A stretch of 48,967 nt of DNA, taken from the NCBI GenBank assembly GCA_023665525.1, contig JAMPDT010000005.1, forward strand, positions 1-48,967. The letters run 5' to 3'. The notes below the pieces were generated by a model. The model saw only the letters and a program-made list of their open reading frames with translations, was not told the DNA's origin and did no database searches. The stretch is from Butyrivibrio sp. Lineage in GTDB: Bacteria > Bacillota > Clostridia > Lachnospirales > Lachnospiraceae. Made by a program: the position numbers and the translations under genes. Positions 17,440 to 26,293 of the stretch are shown here, in pieces; position 1 is the stretch's first letter, and the number at the start of each line of letters is the position of its first letter.

Positions 17440-17474
17440 CGCCCCGGCTTAAATTTAAGGCGGGGCGGTTTTAT
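17440..17474 (+). terminator. Intrinsic terminator of the chemoreceptor gene
   Basis: CGCCCCG (17440-17446) pairs with CGGGGCG (17461-17467), with an inner CTTAA/TTAAG stem, followed by GTTTTATTA. It lies 14 nt after the stop. Confidence 0.8.
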
Positions 17475-17487
17475 TATAAGGAGAATT

Positions 17488-18621
17488 ATGCTGGTTCGTA
17501 CACCCGATTATTATTCGGATTTCAAATGTATCGCGGGAAGCTGCACCGACACCTGCTGCGCGGGCTGGCAGGTCGATGTTGACGACGCCTCCTTTGCGTA
17601 TTACCGCACGGTGCGGGGGGAATTCGGCGAAAGACTGCGCTCTGTTATGACCGAGGGCGTAAACGGCGGCGAGGGGCAGTTTAGGATCCGAGCGGACGGC
17701 AGGTGCCCGTTCCTCAACGACGATAATTTGTGCGATTTGTACGCGGCTCTCGGCGAGGACGCGCTGTGCGTGACCTGCGCCCAATATCCGCGTTATAGCT
17801 GTGAGTTCGGCAGTTTGCGCGAAACGGGAATCGCGCTTTCCTGCAAAACGGCGGCGGAGCTGATTTTAAGGGACAGCCGCACGCCGCGCTTTGTCACCTA
17901 TGAGGACGAGGAGACGTTTCCCGCGCTTAACAATATCGACGGAGCGCTTTTTTTGGCGCTTATGAGGGCGAGGGACAGGGCGTATGATATAATTTGGGAC
18001 AGGAGCCGCAGAATTACGGAGCGTATGATTATTCTGCTTGATTTTGCCGAAAGGCTTGCGCGCGTTATAAAAAAGCCCGATAAAATCAGGGATGCGGCTG
18101 AGACGTACCGCTTTTCGTACAAGGCAAAGAGGCTTTCGGAGGACGAGCTTGCCGGAACCTTTCGCATATATTTTCGGCATTATCTTAGGCAGGTGATAAT
18201 AAAGCCCGAGTGGCGCGAAATGTGCCAAAGGGTTGAGGACGCGCTTTACGGGCGGGGCTATGCCGCGGCTGCGGCGGAGTTTTGGGCGGATTACGGAGCG
18301 CGGGAGCACGAGTACGAAAGCCTGCTGACATATTTTATTTTCCGATATTTTATGAAGGGCGTTTTTGACGGCGACGTTCTTACAAAGGTCAAGATGGGCG
18401 TCGTGAGCACGCTCGTGATTATGCAGTGCGATATGGCGGCTTGGCGGCTGAACGGGGGAGGGCTTACCCTTGAGGAGCAGGTGGAGATAGCCCACCTTTA
18501 TTCGAGGGAGGTCGAGCACTCCGAGGAGAATTTCGACGCGCTTTGCGGGATTTTTAAGCGTAAAAGAGAATTTAAAGCGGAGCGTCTGAAGCGGCTGTGC
18601 GCGTCGGCGCTGCCGATTTGA
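17488..18621 (+). CDS. fliB: FliB-like flagellin lysine-N-methylase
   Basis: This 377-aa protein matches the FliB/YkgJ-like cysteine-rich family. The N-terminal third has the cluster-type motif CIAGSCTDTCCAGWQVDVDD, then GRCPFLNDDNLCDLY and CVTCAQYPRYSCEFG, ending in LSCKTAAELIL, the usual order. Family members methylate lysines of flagellin, so this fits with the preceding chemoreceptor and a motile lifestyle. The remaining two thirds are helical and poorly conserved. Start ATG has AAGGAG 5 nt upstream. No flagellin gene is in the window; the substrate is inferred from the family. Confidence 0.82.
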   Translation: MLVRTPDYYSDFKCIAGSCTDTCCAGWQVDVDDASFAYYRTVRGEFGERLRSVMTEGVNGGEGQFRIRADGRCPFLNDDNLCDLYAALGEDALCVTCAQYPRYSCEFGSLRETGIALSCKTAAELILRDSRTPRFVTYEDEETFPALNNIDGALFLALMRARDRAYDIIWDRSRRITERMIILLDFAERLARVIKKPDKIRDAAETYRFSYKAKRLSEDELAGTFRIYFRHYLRQVIIKPEWREMCQRVEDALYGRGYAAAAAEFWADYGAREHEYESLLTYFIFRYFMKGVFDGDVLTKVKMGVVSTLVIMQCDMAAWRLNGGGLTLEEQVEIAHLYSREVEHSEENFDALCGIFKRKREFKAERLKRLCASALPI

Positions 18622-18656
18622 CACAAAAAATGCATTGTCTGAAAGGAAAAATGAAA

Positions 18657-19226
18657 ATGGCAAAACAGAATTGGAAGCCGGGGAATATGCTTTATCCCGT
18701 TCCGGCGGTTATGGTAAGCTGCGCAAGACAAAATGAAAGACCGAATATAATTACGGTGGCGTGGGCAGGCACGGTTTGCTCGGAGCCTGCCATGGTGTCA
18801 ATTTCCGTAAGGCAGGAAAGATATTCGCATTCCATTATAAAAGAAACGGGAGAATTTGTAATCAACCTTGTGACAAGGGAGCTTGCGTTTGCGGCGGATT
18901 ACTGCGGCGTGCGCTCGGGAAGGGACACGGACAAGTTTAAGGATACGGGGCTTGCCGCGCAGCCCTCAAAGCTCGTTGGCGCGCCCGGAATAGCCGAAAG
19001 CCCGCTTAATATGGAATGCGCGGTCAGGGAGATAAAAAGCCTCGGCAGCCACGATATGTTTATCGCGGAGATTGTGAACGTTACGGTTGACGACCGATTT
19101 ATGGACGAAAAGGGCAAGTTCTGCCTAAACGACGCGGGGCTGGTGGCGTATTCGCACGGCGAGTATTTCGCACTTGGCGAAAGGCTCGGCAAATTCGGAT
19201 ATTCGGTGCGGAAGAAGGGTAAATAA
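18657..19226 (+). CDS. Flavin reductase-like FMN-binding protein
   Basis: The 189-aa protein has the flavin reductase-like split-barrel fold: GNMLYPVPAVMVSCARQNERPNIITVAWAGTVCSEPAMVSISV at the N-terminus, then SIIKETGEFVINL and SPLNMECAVREIKSLGSHDMFIAEIVNV. Relatives bind FMN and serve as NAD(P)H:flavin reductases or electron carriers in anaerobes; the substrate here is unknown. ATG 18657 is preferred to 18651 because the AGGA site would be only 3 nt from the latter. It follows fliB by 35 nt and leads into aroK with a 1-nt gap. Confidence 0.88.
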   Translation: MAKQNWKPGNMLYPVPAVMVSCARQNERPNIITVAWAGTVCSEPAMVSISVRQERYSHSIIKETGEFVINLVTRELAFAADYCGVRSGRDTDKFKDTGLAAQPSKLVGAPGIAESPLNMECAVREIKSLGSHDMFIAEIVNVTVDDRFMDEKGKFCLNDAGLVAYSHGEYFALGERLGKFGYSVRKKGK

Positions 19227-19227
19227 A

Positions 19228-19752
19228 ATGAAAAGCAATATAGTTCTTATAGGTATGCCGGGCGTGGGCAAAAGCAGTATAGGAGTGGTGCTTGCCAAGG
19301 CGCTGGGCTTTGGCTTCGTGGACTCCGATCTGGTGCTTCAAAGCGCCGAAAAGCGTCTTTTAAAGGAAATACTCAGGCAGGAGGGGCACGACGGCTTTAT
19401 CCGCGCGGAAAATCGAGTGAACGCCTCGCTTAGGACCGAAAGAAGCGTTATCGCTACGGGAGGCAGCGCGGTGTACGGAGCGGAGGCAATGAAGCACCTT
19501 GCGTCGATCGGGACTGTCGTTTATCTGAGTGCGTCATATAATACAATAAGCTCGAGGCTTTCAAATCTTGAGGGGCGGGGAGTGGCGATGCGCGAGGGAC
19601 AGACGCTTTTGGATTTATATAATGAAAGAACGCCGCTTTACGAGCGGTACGCCGAAATTACGGTGGCATTGGACGGGTTTACGATAGAGGAGGCGGTGCG
19701 GCTGCTGGCAAAGAGGCTTTCCCCGTTTTTACCGCAAAATGTGACAAATTAA
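19228..19752 (+). CDS. aroK: Shikimate kinase
   Basis: Shikimate kinase (174 aa) phosphorylates shikimate at O3 with ATP in the chorismate pathway. Walker A is GMPGVGKSS (9-17); the shikimate-binding acid pair is D32-x-D34 (FVDSD); R59-A-x61 belongs to the FIRAE motif; the GG at 78-79 is in ATGGS; and ERTPLYERYA is the usual late motif. The lid reads LEGRGVAMREG instead of the commoner RPLL, so the substrate loop is somewhat divergent. It starts 1 nt after the flavin reductase stop. Confidence 0.88.
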   Translation: MKSNIVLIGMPGVGKSSIGVVLAKALGFGFVDSDLVLQSAEKRLLKEILRQEGHDGFIRAENRVNASLRTERSVIATGGSAVYGAEAMKHLASIGTVVYLSASYNTISSRLSNLEGRGVAMREGQTLLDLYNERTPLYERYAEITVALDGFTIEEAVRLLAKRLSPFLPQNVTN

Positions 19753-19783
19753 TGAAAAATTCCCCTTAATTGCAAAAAACACC

Positions 19784-19812
19784 TTTACAAAGCACGGAAT
19801 ATCTGTTAGAAT
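19784..19812 (+). promoter_or_regulatory. Promoter of the M23/LysM hydrolase gene
   Basis: TTTACA (19784-19789), a 17-nt spacer and TAGAAT (19807-19812). Transcription would start near 19819, just ahead of the WalR-type box. Confidence 0.6.
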
Positions 19813-19821
19813 GCAATTAAT

Positions 19822-19838
19822 TGTTACAGAATTGTTAC
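19822..19838 (+). promoter_or_regulatory. Candidate WalR (YycF) binding site
   Basis: TGTTAC-AGAAT-TGTTAC matches the WalR consensus TGTWAH-N5-TGTWAH exactly. It sits at or just after the predicted transcript start of a peptidoglycan hydrolase gene, a typical regulon member. A third half-site-like AGTTAC follows at 19842. A site here would be expected to repress the TTTACA/TAGAAT promoter. Confidence 0.6.
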
Positions 19839-19867
19839 AAAAGTTACAAGTTTATTAAGGAGAAAAA

Positions 19868-21430
19868 ATGCAGTCGCTGATCAAGCATTTAAAATCATAT
19901 ATTCCGTATCTGAAAACGGCTGTCATGGCAGCATTGTTTTTGGCTGTGGCAATTCCTTTTACACATAAAATAATACGAACCGAAACAACCTATACGCCCG
20001 AGGACAGATATATGGTCGTGCTCAACGGCAAGGAGCTTGGCTATGTGAGCGACGGGGCAGTCGCAAACGACGCGCTTTTGGCTGCAAGAAGCAGAATGAG
20101 CGCCGCCGGCAGCGGGCTTACTCTTGTCGAGGCGGATTTGGATATGTACGTCGAGAAAAACGGGGGAGCCGTCCTTTCAAAGGAGGAGCTTACCAATTCG
20201 ATATACAGGGAGCTTAAATCCGACGCTTTCGAGACGGGAGCCGAGGCGCTCGCATATACCGTAAGGATTGACGATTTTACGGTTACGCTGGCTTCAAAGG
20301 ACGACGTGGCGGAGCTTTTGGAAAAGGTTAAGAACAAATACAGCGACTCCAACGAGTTTTCGGTGGAGCTGGTTGAGGACAGCAGCGGAGCCTATACCTC
20401 GCTAAAGACGAATTTTGTATCGGCGGACGTTCAGGTGAACGAGGCGGCGAAGGTTCTTGCGTCGGAGAGCGGCGCAGAGGCGGAGGCGGCGAAAAAAGAC
20501 GAGCCCGTATATACGGACGGCGTTTTGTCGGTTGATTTTGTCGAGGACGTTGAGATAATAATGACCAAGGCGGACAAGAGCAACGTTGTTTCCGTGGACG
20601 AGGCTTACGAGCTTATCACCAAGGAGCACGCCGAAAAGGGCGTTTACACGGTGCAGTCGGGCGACAGCCTTTGGGGGATTGCGGAAAGCCACGGACTTAC
20701 GCTCGACGAGCTTTTTGCCCTTAACTACGGAATGACGATTGATACCGCGATATACATAGGCGACGTGGTTACGGTCACGGTTCCCGCGTCCGAGATCTCG
20801 CTGCTTGTGGTTGAGGAAAAAACATACGACGAGAGCTATGACGCTCCCATACAGTATATTGACAATAATTCATGGTATATAGGCACCGAGAGCGTTGTGC
20901 AGAACAGCGTTCAGGGAGAGCGCTCGGTGGTTGCGCTTGTTACCACCGTAAACGGCGTTGAGTCGGGCCGCGAGATAATTCATGAGGAGATCGCAAAGGA
21001 GGCGGTACCCAAGATAATCGAGAGGGGAACTCTCACGCCTCCCACGTATATCAAACCTGTCAACAGCTCGTATATCACTTCTCCCTACGGAGCGAGAGTA
21101 CACCCCGTATACGGCTATCAGGGCTTCCACAGCGGAGTTGACTGGTATGTGCCGAGCGGCACGTCGGTAAGGGCGTCGTCATCGGGCGTCGTCGTAACGG
21201 CGGGCTGGAACGGGGCATACGGTTACTGCGTGGACATCAAGCATTCGGACGGCAGTATGACAAGATACGCGCACCTCAGTCAGGTGGCTGTTGTGTGGGG
21301 ACAGAACGTTACGCAGGGACAGGTTGTGGCATATTCGGGCGCGACGGGAGTCGTTACGGGACCGCACCTCCATTTCGAGCTGTTTATCAACGGCTGTACC
21401 GTGAACCCCATAGAATATACGGGAAATTAA
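19868..21430 (+). CDS. LysM-G5-M23 cell-wall metallopeptidase
   Basis: This 520-aa exported peptidoglycan hydrolase has an N-terminal signal anchor (about residues 16-38). A beta-rich region with repeated segments spans about 45-230. A LysM wall-binding domain (YTVQSGDSLWGIAESHGLTL..) is near 257-300, a G5 domain near 305-390, and the M23 zinc endopeptidase follows: FHSGVD with H421 and D425, and HLHFE with H500/H502. All zinc ligands are present. The enzyme would cut peptide cross-links in the wall. The gene has its own promoter, a consensus WalR box, AAGGAG before the ATG and a terminator after it. Confidence 0.94.
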   Translation: MQSLIKHLKSYIPYLKTAVMAALFLAVAIPFTHKIIRTETTYTPEDRYMVVLNGKELGYVSDGAVANDALLAARSRMSAAGSGLTLVEADLDMYVEKNGGAVLSKEELTNSIYRELKSDAFETGAEALAYTVRIDDFTVTLASKDDVAELLEKVKNKYSDSNEFSVELVEDSSGAYTSLKTNFVSADVQVNEAAKVLASESGAEAEAAKKDEPVYTDGVLSVDFVEDVEIIMTKADKSNVVSVDEAYELITKEHAEKGVYTVQSGDSLWGIAESHGLTLDELFALNYGMTIDTAIYIGDVVTVTVPASEISLLVVEEKTYDESYDAPIQYIDNNSWYIGTESVVQNSVQGERSVVALVTTVNGVESGREIIHEEIAKEAVPKIIERGTLTPPTYIKPVNSSYITSPYGARVHPVYGYQGFHSGVDWYVPSGTSVRASSSGVVVTAGWNGAYGYCVDIKHSDGSMTRYAHLSQVAVVWGQNVTQGQVVAYSGATGVVTGPHLHFELFINGCTVNPIEYTGN

Positions 21431-21446
21431 AGCAGGATTAACAAGG

Positions 21447-21487
21447 CTGCCGCCGAGGGATTGCAAATCGGGCGGCAGTCTTTTTTT
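21447..21487 (+). terminator. Intrinsic terminator after the M23 peptidase gene
   Basis: CTGCCGCC (21447-21454) pairs with GGCGGCAG (21471-21478), followed by TCTTTTTTT. Confidence 0.88.
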
Positions 21488-21544
21488 GGAAGCAAAAGAA
21501 TAAAACGGATTGCGGCGGAATTGCGGCTGCGGTGCAAATTATGG

Positions 21545-21572
21545 TTTACAAAACTTTTTTTTGTGATATAAT
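21545..21572 (+). promoter_or_regulatory. murA promoter
   Basis: TTTACA (21545-21550), a 16-nt spacer and consensus TATAAT (21567-21572) with an extended TGA before it. The start near 21579 gives a leader of about 40 nt. Confidence 0.75.
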
Positions 21573-21620
21573 ATCCTTACGCGTCATTTGAATAGATAAT
21601 AAATTCCGAGGTTCAGATAA

Positions 21621-22928
21621 ATGGAACAATATGTCATAAGAGGTGGAAACCGTCTTGAGGGCGAGGTCGAGATAAGCGGCGCGAAGAACGCCGCGCTGGC
21701 AATTCTTGCCGCCGCCGTTATGTCCGATGAAACGGTTACGATTGATAACGTACCCGATGTAAGAGATACGAGAGTTGTTATTGACGCCATTAGGGATATA
21801 GGCGCCATTGTTGAAAAAACAGATAAGCACACGTTTAAGATTAACGGCGGAACTATTTTTTCCACTACCGTTAATTATGAATATATTAAAAAAATAAGGG
21901 CGTCCTACTATCTTTTGGGCGCGCTGTTAGGTAAAATGGGAAACGCGCAGGTAGCCCTGCCCGGAGGCTGCAATATCGGCAGCAGACCGATAGACCAGCA
22001 CATGAAAGGCTTCAGAACCATGGGGGCGACGGTCGAGATAGAGCACGGTATGATCTGTGCGAACGCCGAGAAGCTGGTCGGAGGTCATATATACCTCGAC
22101 GTGGTGACGGTTGGGGCGACGATCAACATTATGCTTGCCGCCTGTCTTGCCGAGGGAAGGACGATAATCGAAAACGCCGCCAAGGAGCCGCACGTCGTTG
22201 ATGTTGCCAATTTCCTTAACTGTATGGGAGCCAACATAAAGGGCGCGGGAACGGACGTTATCAGAATAAAGGGCGTTGAGAGGCTCCACGGCACTTCATA
22301 TTCCATTATTCCCGACCAGATTGAGGCGGGGACCTTTATGATTGCCGCGGCTGCCACGAGGGGCGACGTTTTTATCAAAAACGTGATTCCCAAGCACCTT
22401 GAGGCGATTACCGCGAAATTAGTCGAAATAGGCTGTAAGGTGGAGGAGTACGACGAGGCGGTGCGCGTTGTCGGAACCGACGCGCTTAGGCACACCAATA
22501 TAAAAACGCTGCCGTATCCCGGATTTCCCACGGATATGCAGCCGCAGATGACGGTAATGCTGGCGATGTGCGGCGGAACCAGCATCGTTACCGAAAGCAT
22601 ATGGGAAAACCGCTTTAAATACGTTGACGAGCTTTCGAGAATGGGCTGCGACATAAAGGTCGAGGGCAACACGGCGATTATTTCGGGCGTCGGCAAGCTG
22701 ACGGGAGCGGAGGTGACGGCTCCCGACCTGCGCGCGGGCGCGGCGCTTGTGATAGCCGGACTGGTAGCCGAGGGCGTGACGATGATTGACGACATCAAGT
22801 ACATTGAGCGCGGCTACGAGGATTTTGACGGCAAAATGCGGCTTTTGGGAGCGCAGATGCTTAAGGCGGAGTGCGAAAAGGATATACAAAAGGACATACG
22901 GCAGTTTGATTTCCGTGTGGTCGGGTAG
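21621..22928 (+). CDS. murA: UDP-N-acetylglucosamine 1-carboxyvinyltransferase MurA
   Basis: MurA (435 aa) carries out the first committed step of peptidoglycan synthesis, moving enolpyruvate from PEP to UDP-GlcNAc. The N-terminal [15 protein letters not shown], the catalytic loop [13 protein letters not shown] with Cys117 (the fosfomycin target), and the [10 protein letters not shown] motif are all present. The C-terminal [23 protein letters not shown] completes the two-domain EPSP synthase fold. Cys rather than Asp at 117 predicts fosfomycin sensitivity at the target. It is transcribed from its own promoter; it lies next to a cell-wall hydrolase, but a terminator separates them. Confidence 0.97.
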   Translation: MEQYVIRGGNRLEGEVEISGAKNAALAILAAAVMSDETVTIDNVPDVRDTRVVIDAIRDIGAIVEKTDKHTFKINGGTIFSTTVNYEYIKKIRASYYLLGALLGKMGNAQVALPGGCNIGSRPIDQHMKGFRTMGATVEIEHGMICANAEKLVGGHIYLDVVTVGATINIMLAACLAEGRTIIENAAKEPHVVDVANFLNCMGANIKGAGTDVIRIKGVERLHGTSYSIIPDQIEAGTFMIAAAATRGDVFIKNVIPKHLEAITAKLVEIGCKVEEYDEAVRVVGTDALRHTNIKTLPYPGFPTDMQPQMTVMLAMCGGTSIVTESIWENRFKYVDELSRMGCDIKVEGNTAIISGVGKLTGAEVTAPDLRAGAALVIAGLVAEGVTMIDDIKYIERGYEDFDGKMRLLGAQMLKAECEKDIQKDIRQFDFRVVG

Positions 22929-22955
22929 ATTTTTTTACAAAAAACAACAAATACA

Positions 22956-22984
22956 TTGACAACGGACATCTGATAATATATTAT
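22956..22984 (+). promoter_or_regulatory. Promoter of the pot operon leader
   Basis: TTGACA (22956-22961), a 17-nt spacer and TATTAT (22979-22984). A perfect hairpin TATCGT-ATAA-ACGATA (22982-22997) overlaps the -10 and start region and may be an operator. Confidence 0.65.
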
Positions 22985-23014
22985 CGTATAAACGATACCG
23001 CAACAGGAACGAAA

Positions 23015-23063
23015 GCCATACTGGTCAGGAACGGAAAGCATCTTGATTGGTACGGCTTTTTTT
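23015..23063 (+). terminator. Intrinsic terminator in the pot operon leader (possible attenuator)
   Basis: GCCaTACtggTCAgG pairs with CtTGAttgGTAcGGC through a 12-nt loop, with several G-T pairs and one mismatch, followed by seven T residues (23057-23063). It lies about 25 nt after the predicted start of transcription and 80 nt before potA, so it would stop leader transcripts unless bypassed. The upstream promoter means it is not simply the murA terminator. Confidence 0.6.
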
Positions 23064-23143
23064 ATCCGAAGAAAAAGATAAGCACCGCTGACGCGTAAGG
23101 GCGGCGGGCGCGGTATACAGTGCGAGGAAGGGCGGCGTCTGAT

Positions 23144-24634
23144 ATGGAAAACATAATTGAGCTTAAGGGCATTAAGAAATGCTTTGAGGATAATTTTGTT
23201 GCGGTCGAGGATTTTAATCTTGAAGTTAAAAAAGGAGAATTTGTGACCTTTTTGGGGCCGTCGGGCTGCGGAAAAACAACGACGCTCCGTATGATTGCGG
23301 GCTTCGACATTCCGACGGAGGGGCAGATTCTGCTTAACGGAGAGGATATAAGCAGGCTGCCGCCGCACAAAAGACCGATCAACACGGTTTTTCAAAGGTA
23401 CGCGCTTTTCCCGCACCTAAATATTTTCGACAATGTGGCGTTCGGCTTGAAGCTAAAGACCGTGGACGTGACCTACAAAAACGACGCGGGCGATACCGTG
23501 ATCCGCAAGGAGCGGCTTTCCAAAAAGGAGATAAGGGAGAAGGTCAGCCACGCGCTTGACGTCGTTGACCTTGCGGGTTTTGAAAAAAGAAGCATCTCCA
23601 CGCTTTCGGGAGGACAGCAGCAGCGTATCGCGATCGCGAGGGCAATCGTAAACGAGCCTGAAATCCTGCTTCTGGACGAGCCCCTCGGAGCGCTTGACCT
23701 TAAAATGCGCAAGGAAATGCAGCTCGAGCTTAAGGCTATGCACAAGGAGCTGGGAATTACCTTTATATATGTCACGCACGACCAGGAGGAGGCGCTTACC
23801 ATGTCCGACAGAGTCGTCGTGATGTCCGATGGAATGGTGCAGCAGATAGGCACGCCGGAGGAGATATACAACGAGCCGCAGACCGTGTTCGTGGCGGATT
23901 TTATAGGCGAGAGCAATATTTTTGACGGTAAAATGACGGGACGCCGAAGGGTCCGCTTCTGCGGCGCGGATTTTGACTGCGTGGACGATATGGCGCTCGG
24001 AGCCAAGGTGGACGTGGTTGTAAGACCCGAGGACGTGATTATGACGCCGCCCGAGGAGGGGACGATAACGGGAGTTGTAAGCTCGGTTATCTTTAAGGGA
24101 ATGCATTATGAAATAATTGTGGAGTCGGGCGACAACGAGATTGTTATCCAAAGCACGCAGAACGCCGAGGAGGGCGCGACAATCGGAATGCGGCTTGACC
24201 CTGACGGCATACACGTTATTCTTGCCGAAACCAACCGCAACGTATTTGAAGGGGAGCTTACGAGGGATTATACCGTGCTTTTTGCGGACGGCGAATTTGA
24301 ATGCGATCTGACCAAGCTTTATCCCAATTCGAGAATGACGGACGACGGCGTTCTTGTGGACGAAAACGGCGGCGCAATTTATACGGCGGGTGTTCCCGTG
24401 ACGGTAACCGTTCCCATAGAGGCTGTCACCATGAGCGACGACAGGGAAAAGGGCGGGACCTGCGGAAATATTATATCGCTTATTTATAAGGGCGACCATT
24501 ACCATTATATCGTCAGGACCGAAAACGAGGAGGATATACATCTCCACGACGAATATCTTTGGAACGAGCAGGATTACGTGAGCATTATAATTCCCAAGGA
24601 AAGAATCGAGCTTTCCTTTAGGGAAGCGGATTAG
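23144..24634 (+). CDS. potA: Polyamine-type ABC transporter ATPase PotA with two TOBE-like domains
   Basis: This 496-aa ATPase energises import of spermidine/putrescine-like compounds. Walker A is GPSGCGKT (38-45); the signature LSGGQQQR and Walker B ILLLDEPLGALD follow, then the H-loop YVTHDQEEA. Between the Q-loop and signature there is an insert (VDVTYKNDAGDTVIRKERL) of about 20 residues. After the ATPase, the TOBE-like unit GTITGVVSSVIFKGMHYEI.. appears, and a second copy GTCGNIISLIYKGDHYHYI.. follows, making the protein about 120 residues longer than usual PotA. The start is the ATG at 23144, in front of MENIIELKGI; the ribosome-binding site is weak. Order potABCD supports the substrate class, not the exact substrate. 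Confidence 0.92.
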   Translation: MENIIELKGIKKCFEDNFVAVEDFNLEVKKGEFVTFLGPSGCGKTTTLRMIAGFDIPTEGQILLNGEDISRLPPHKRPINTVFQRYALFPHLNIFDNVAFGLKLKTVDVTYKNDAGDTVIRKERLSKKEIREKVSHALDVVDLAGFEKRSISTLSGGQQQRIAIARAIVNEPEILLLDEPLGALDLKMRKEMQLELKAMHKELGITFIYVTHDQEEALTMSDRVVVMSDGMVQQIGTPEEIYNEPQTVFVADFIGESNIFDGKMTGRRRVRFCGADFDCVDDMALGAKVDVVVRPEDVIMTPPEEGTITGVVSSVIFKGMHYEIIVESGDNEIVIQSTQNAEEGATIGMRLDPDGIHVILAETNRNVFEGELTRDYTVLFADGEFECDLTKLYPNSRMTDDGVLVDENGGAIYTAGVPVTVTVPIEAVTMSDDREKGGTCGNIISLIYKGDHYHYIVRTENEEDIHLHDEYLWNEQDYVSIIIPKERIELSFREAD

Positions 24635-24680
24635 GCGGGTATACCGTTATGCGCCGGGAAACGGCGCTATAACAAGGAAA
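24635..24680 (+). repeat. Intergenic hairpin repeat, copy A
   Basis: The element GCGGGTATACCGTTAT precedes the hairpin GCGCCG-GGAAA-CGGCGC (24651-24667). It fills the gap between potA and potB just ahead of the AAAGGGGG ribosome-binding site. The same block recurs twice before metK and in a diverged form before the response regulator gene. Confidence 0.7.
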
Positions 24681-24692
24681 GGGGGCAGAGGA

Positions 24693-25484
24693 ATGAAATT
24701 TCGTTTTTCACGCAAGCAGCTTTGCATACCGTACGCGGCTTTTTTGGTATGCTTCGTCATAGCTCCGCTTCTCGTGGTGCTTTATTATACTTTCACCAAC
24801 GGTCGGGGGCGGTTCACAATCGCGAATTTCAGGGGCTTTTTTACAAGCCCGAATACCATGAACACGCTGTGTTACAGTATGGCTGTCGCCCTGATTGTGA
24901 CGCTTGTATGCCTGCTTATCGCCTATCCCGTGGCGTATATTCTCGCAAGGAGCCGCATGAAGCGCAAATCGGTTCTGCTGATGCTCTTTGTCGTGCCGAT
25001 GTGGATCAATTTTACGCTGAGAATCGTGGCGCTTAAGGAGGTTCTGACCTTTATTGAGGGGAACCTTGCCTTTCACCCCTTCCTGAACACCGTAATCGGC
25101 ATGACCTATGATTTTCTCCCGTTTATGATACTTCCGCTCTACACGGCGCTCAGTAAGCTTGACAACAGCCTTATCGAGGCGGCGGCGGATTTGGGCGCGG
25201 ACAGCGCGGCTGCCTTTTGGCGGGTCACGGTGCCGCTGTCCGTTCCCGGGATAATCAGCGGCGTTACCATGGTTTTCCTGCCCGCGATGACGAATTATGT
25301 AATTCTTGATATGCTCTATAACAGCACCTATATAATGGGAAGTCTGATCGGCAGCTATTTCAACGCCTACGACTGGAACAGCGGCTCGACAATATCCATT
25401 GTGCTGCTTTTGATCATATTTATTATCACCTTGGCGACAAACGGCTTTAGCGAGGAGAAATCCGACAGGGGGGCGCTGCTATGA
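24693..25484 (+). CDS. potB: Polyamine-type ABC transporter permease PotB
   Basis: PotB (263 aa) is one of two membrane permeases of the importer. Six hydrophobic segments are visible, with the cytoplasmic EAA loop EAAADLGADSAAAFWRVTVPLSVPGI that contacts PotA. Its stop overlaps the potC start by 4 nt (ATGA), so the two permeases are translationally coupled. Confidence 0.94.
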   Translation: MKFRFSRKQLCIPYAAFLVCFVIAPLLVVLYYTFTNGRGRFTIANFRGFFTSPNTMNTLCYSMAVALIVTLVCLLIAYPVAYILARSRMKRKSVLLMLFVVPMWINFTLRIVALKEVLTFIEGNLAFHPFLNTVIGMTYDFLPFMILPLYTALSKLDNSLIEAAADLGADSAAAFWRVTVPLSVPGIISGVTMVFLPAMTNYVILDMLYNSTYIMGSLIGSYFNAYDWNSGSTISIVLLLIIFIITLATNGFSEEKSDRGALL

Positions 25485-26293
25485 TGAAAAAAATAATAAG
25501 CTCGGCGTGGCTGGTGACGGTGCTTCTCTTTATGTATCTGCCTATTCTTATTCTTATGGTATACAGCTTTACGGACACCGCGACCATCGGGACTGCGGGA
25601 AGCTTTTCGCTTAAAAACTATGCGACGCTGTTCACAAGGCGGGAGCTTCTCGGAATGATAGGCGGAACCTTTGCGCTGGCGTTCGGCGCGTCGGCGGTTT
25701 CCACGGTTTTGGGAACGACGGGAGCAATCGGTGCTTTTTATTCAAAAAAAGGCGTTAAGGGCTTTGTAAGCCTCTCCAATCAGATACCCGTGGTCAATGC
25801 CGAGGTCGTGACGGCGTTTTCGCTCTGCGTACTGCTCATAGTGGTGCTTAAGATGAATAAGGACTCCTTTGTGCCTCTGATAATAGGACACGTGGTGCTG
25901 ACCACGCCCTTTGTGTACCTGTCGGTGCTTCCGAAGCTTAAGCAGATGGACAACAGTATTTACGAGGCGGCTCTTGATTTGGGGGCGAATCCGGGACAGG
26001 CGCTGCTTAAAATCGTGATACCGCAGCTTGTGCCGGGAATCGTATCGGGCTTTTTGCTGTCCGTAACCCTGTCTCTCGACGATTATTTTATAACGACGTA
26101 CACAAAGCCCGCGACCTTCGATACGATAAGCACCTATGTCGTGAACGCCACAAGAGGCTCGCATACCGAGATTAAGACAGCGCTGTGGGCGCTTTCGACG
26201 GTTATGTTCGCGCTGATTCTTGCGGTGGTCGTGGGAGGCAATCTTATTACGGGAAGAAAGGCGGGCGCAAAAAATGTCAAAAACGAAATTTAA
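25481..26293 (+). CDS. potC: Polyamine-type ABC transporter permease PotC
   Basis: PotC (270 aa) is the second permease. Six transmembrane segments flank the EAA loop EAALDLGANPGQALLKIVIPQLVPGI, and LSLDDYFITTYTKP is a PotC-type conserved stretch. It overlaps potB by 4 nt and potD by 20 nt, so the four genes form one tight unit. Confidence 0.94.
   Translation: MMKKIISSAWLVTVLLFMYLPILILMVYSFTDTATIGTAGSFSLKNYATLFTRRELLGMIGGTFALAFGASAVSTVLGTTGAIGAFYSKKGVKGFVSLSNQIPVVNAEVVTAFSLCVLLIVVLKMNKDSFVPLIIGHVVLTTPFVYLSVLPKLKQMDNSIYEAALDLGANPGQALLKIVIPQLVPGIVSGFLLSVTLSLDDYFITTYTKPATFDTISTYVVNATRGSHTEIKTALWALSTVMFALILAVVVGGNLITGRKAGAKNVKNEI

Noticed and set aside
22991..23063. A guanidine or c-di-GMP riboswitch before potA
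   Set aside because: Short look-alike pieces (GGAACGAAAGCC, GGTCAGGA) are present, but the conserved cores of those classes are not. It is reported only as an attenuator-like leader.
23453..24547. A 364-codon minus-strand frame opposite potA
   Set aside because: Composition is shadow-like and the plus strand is a clear ABC ATPase.
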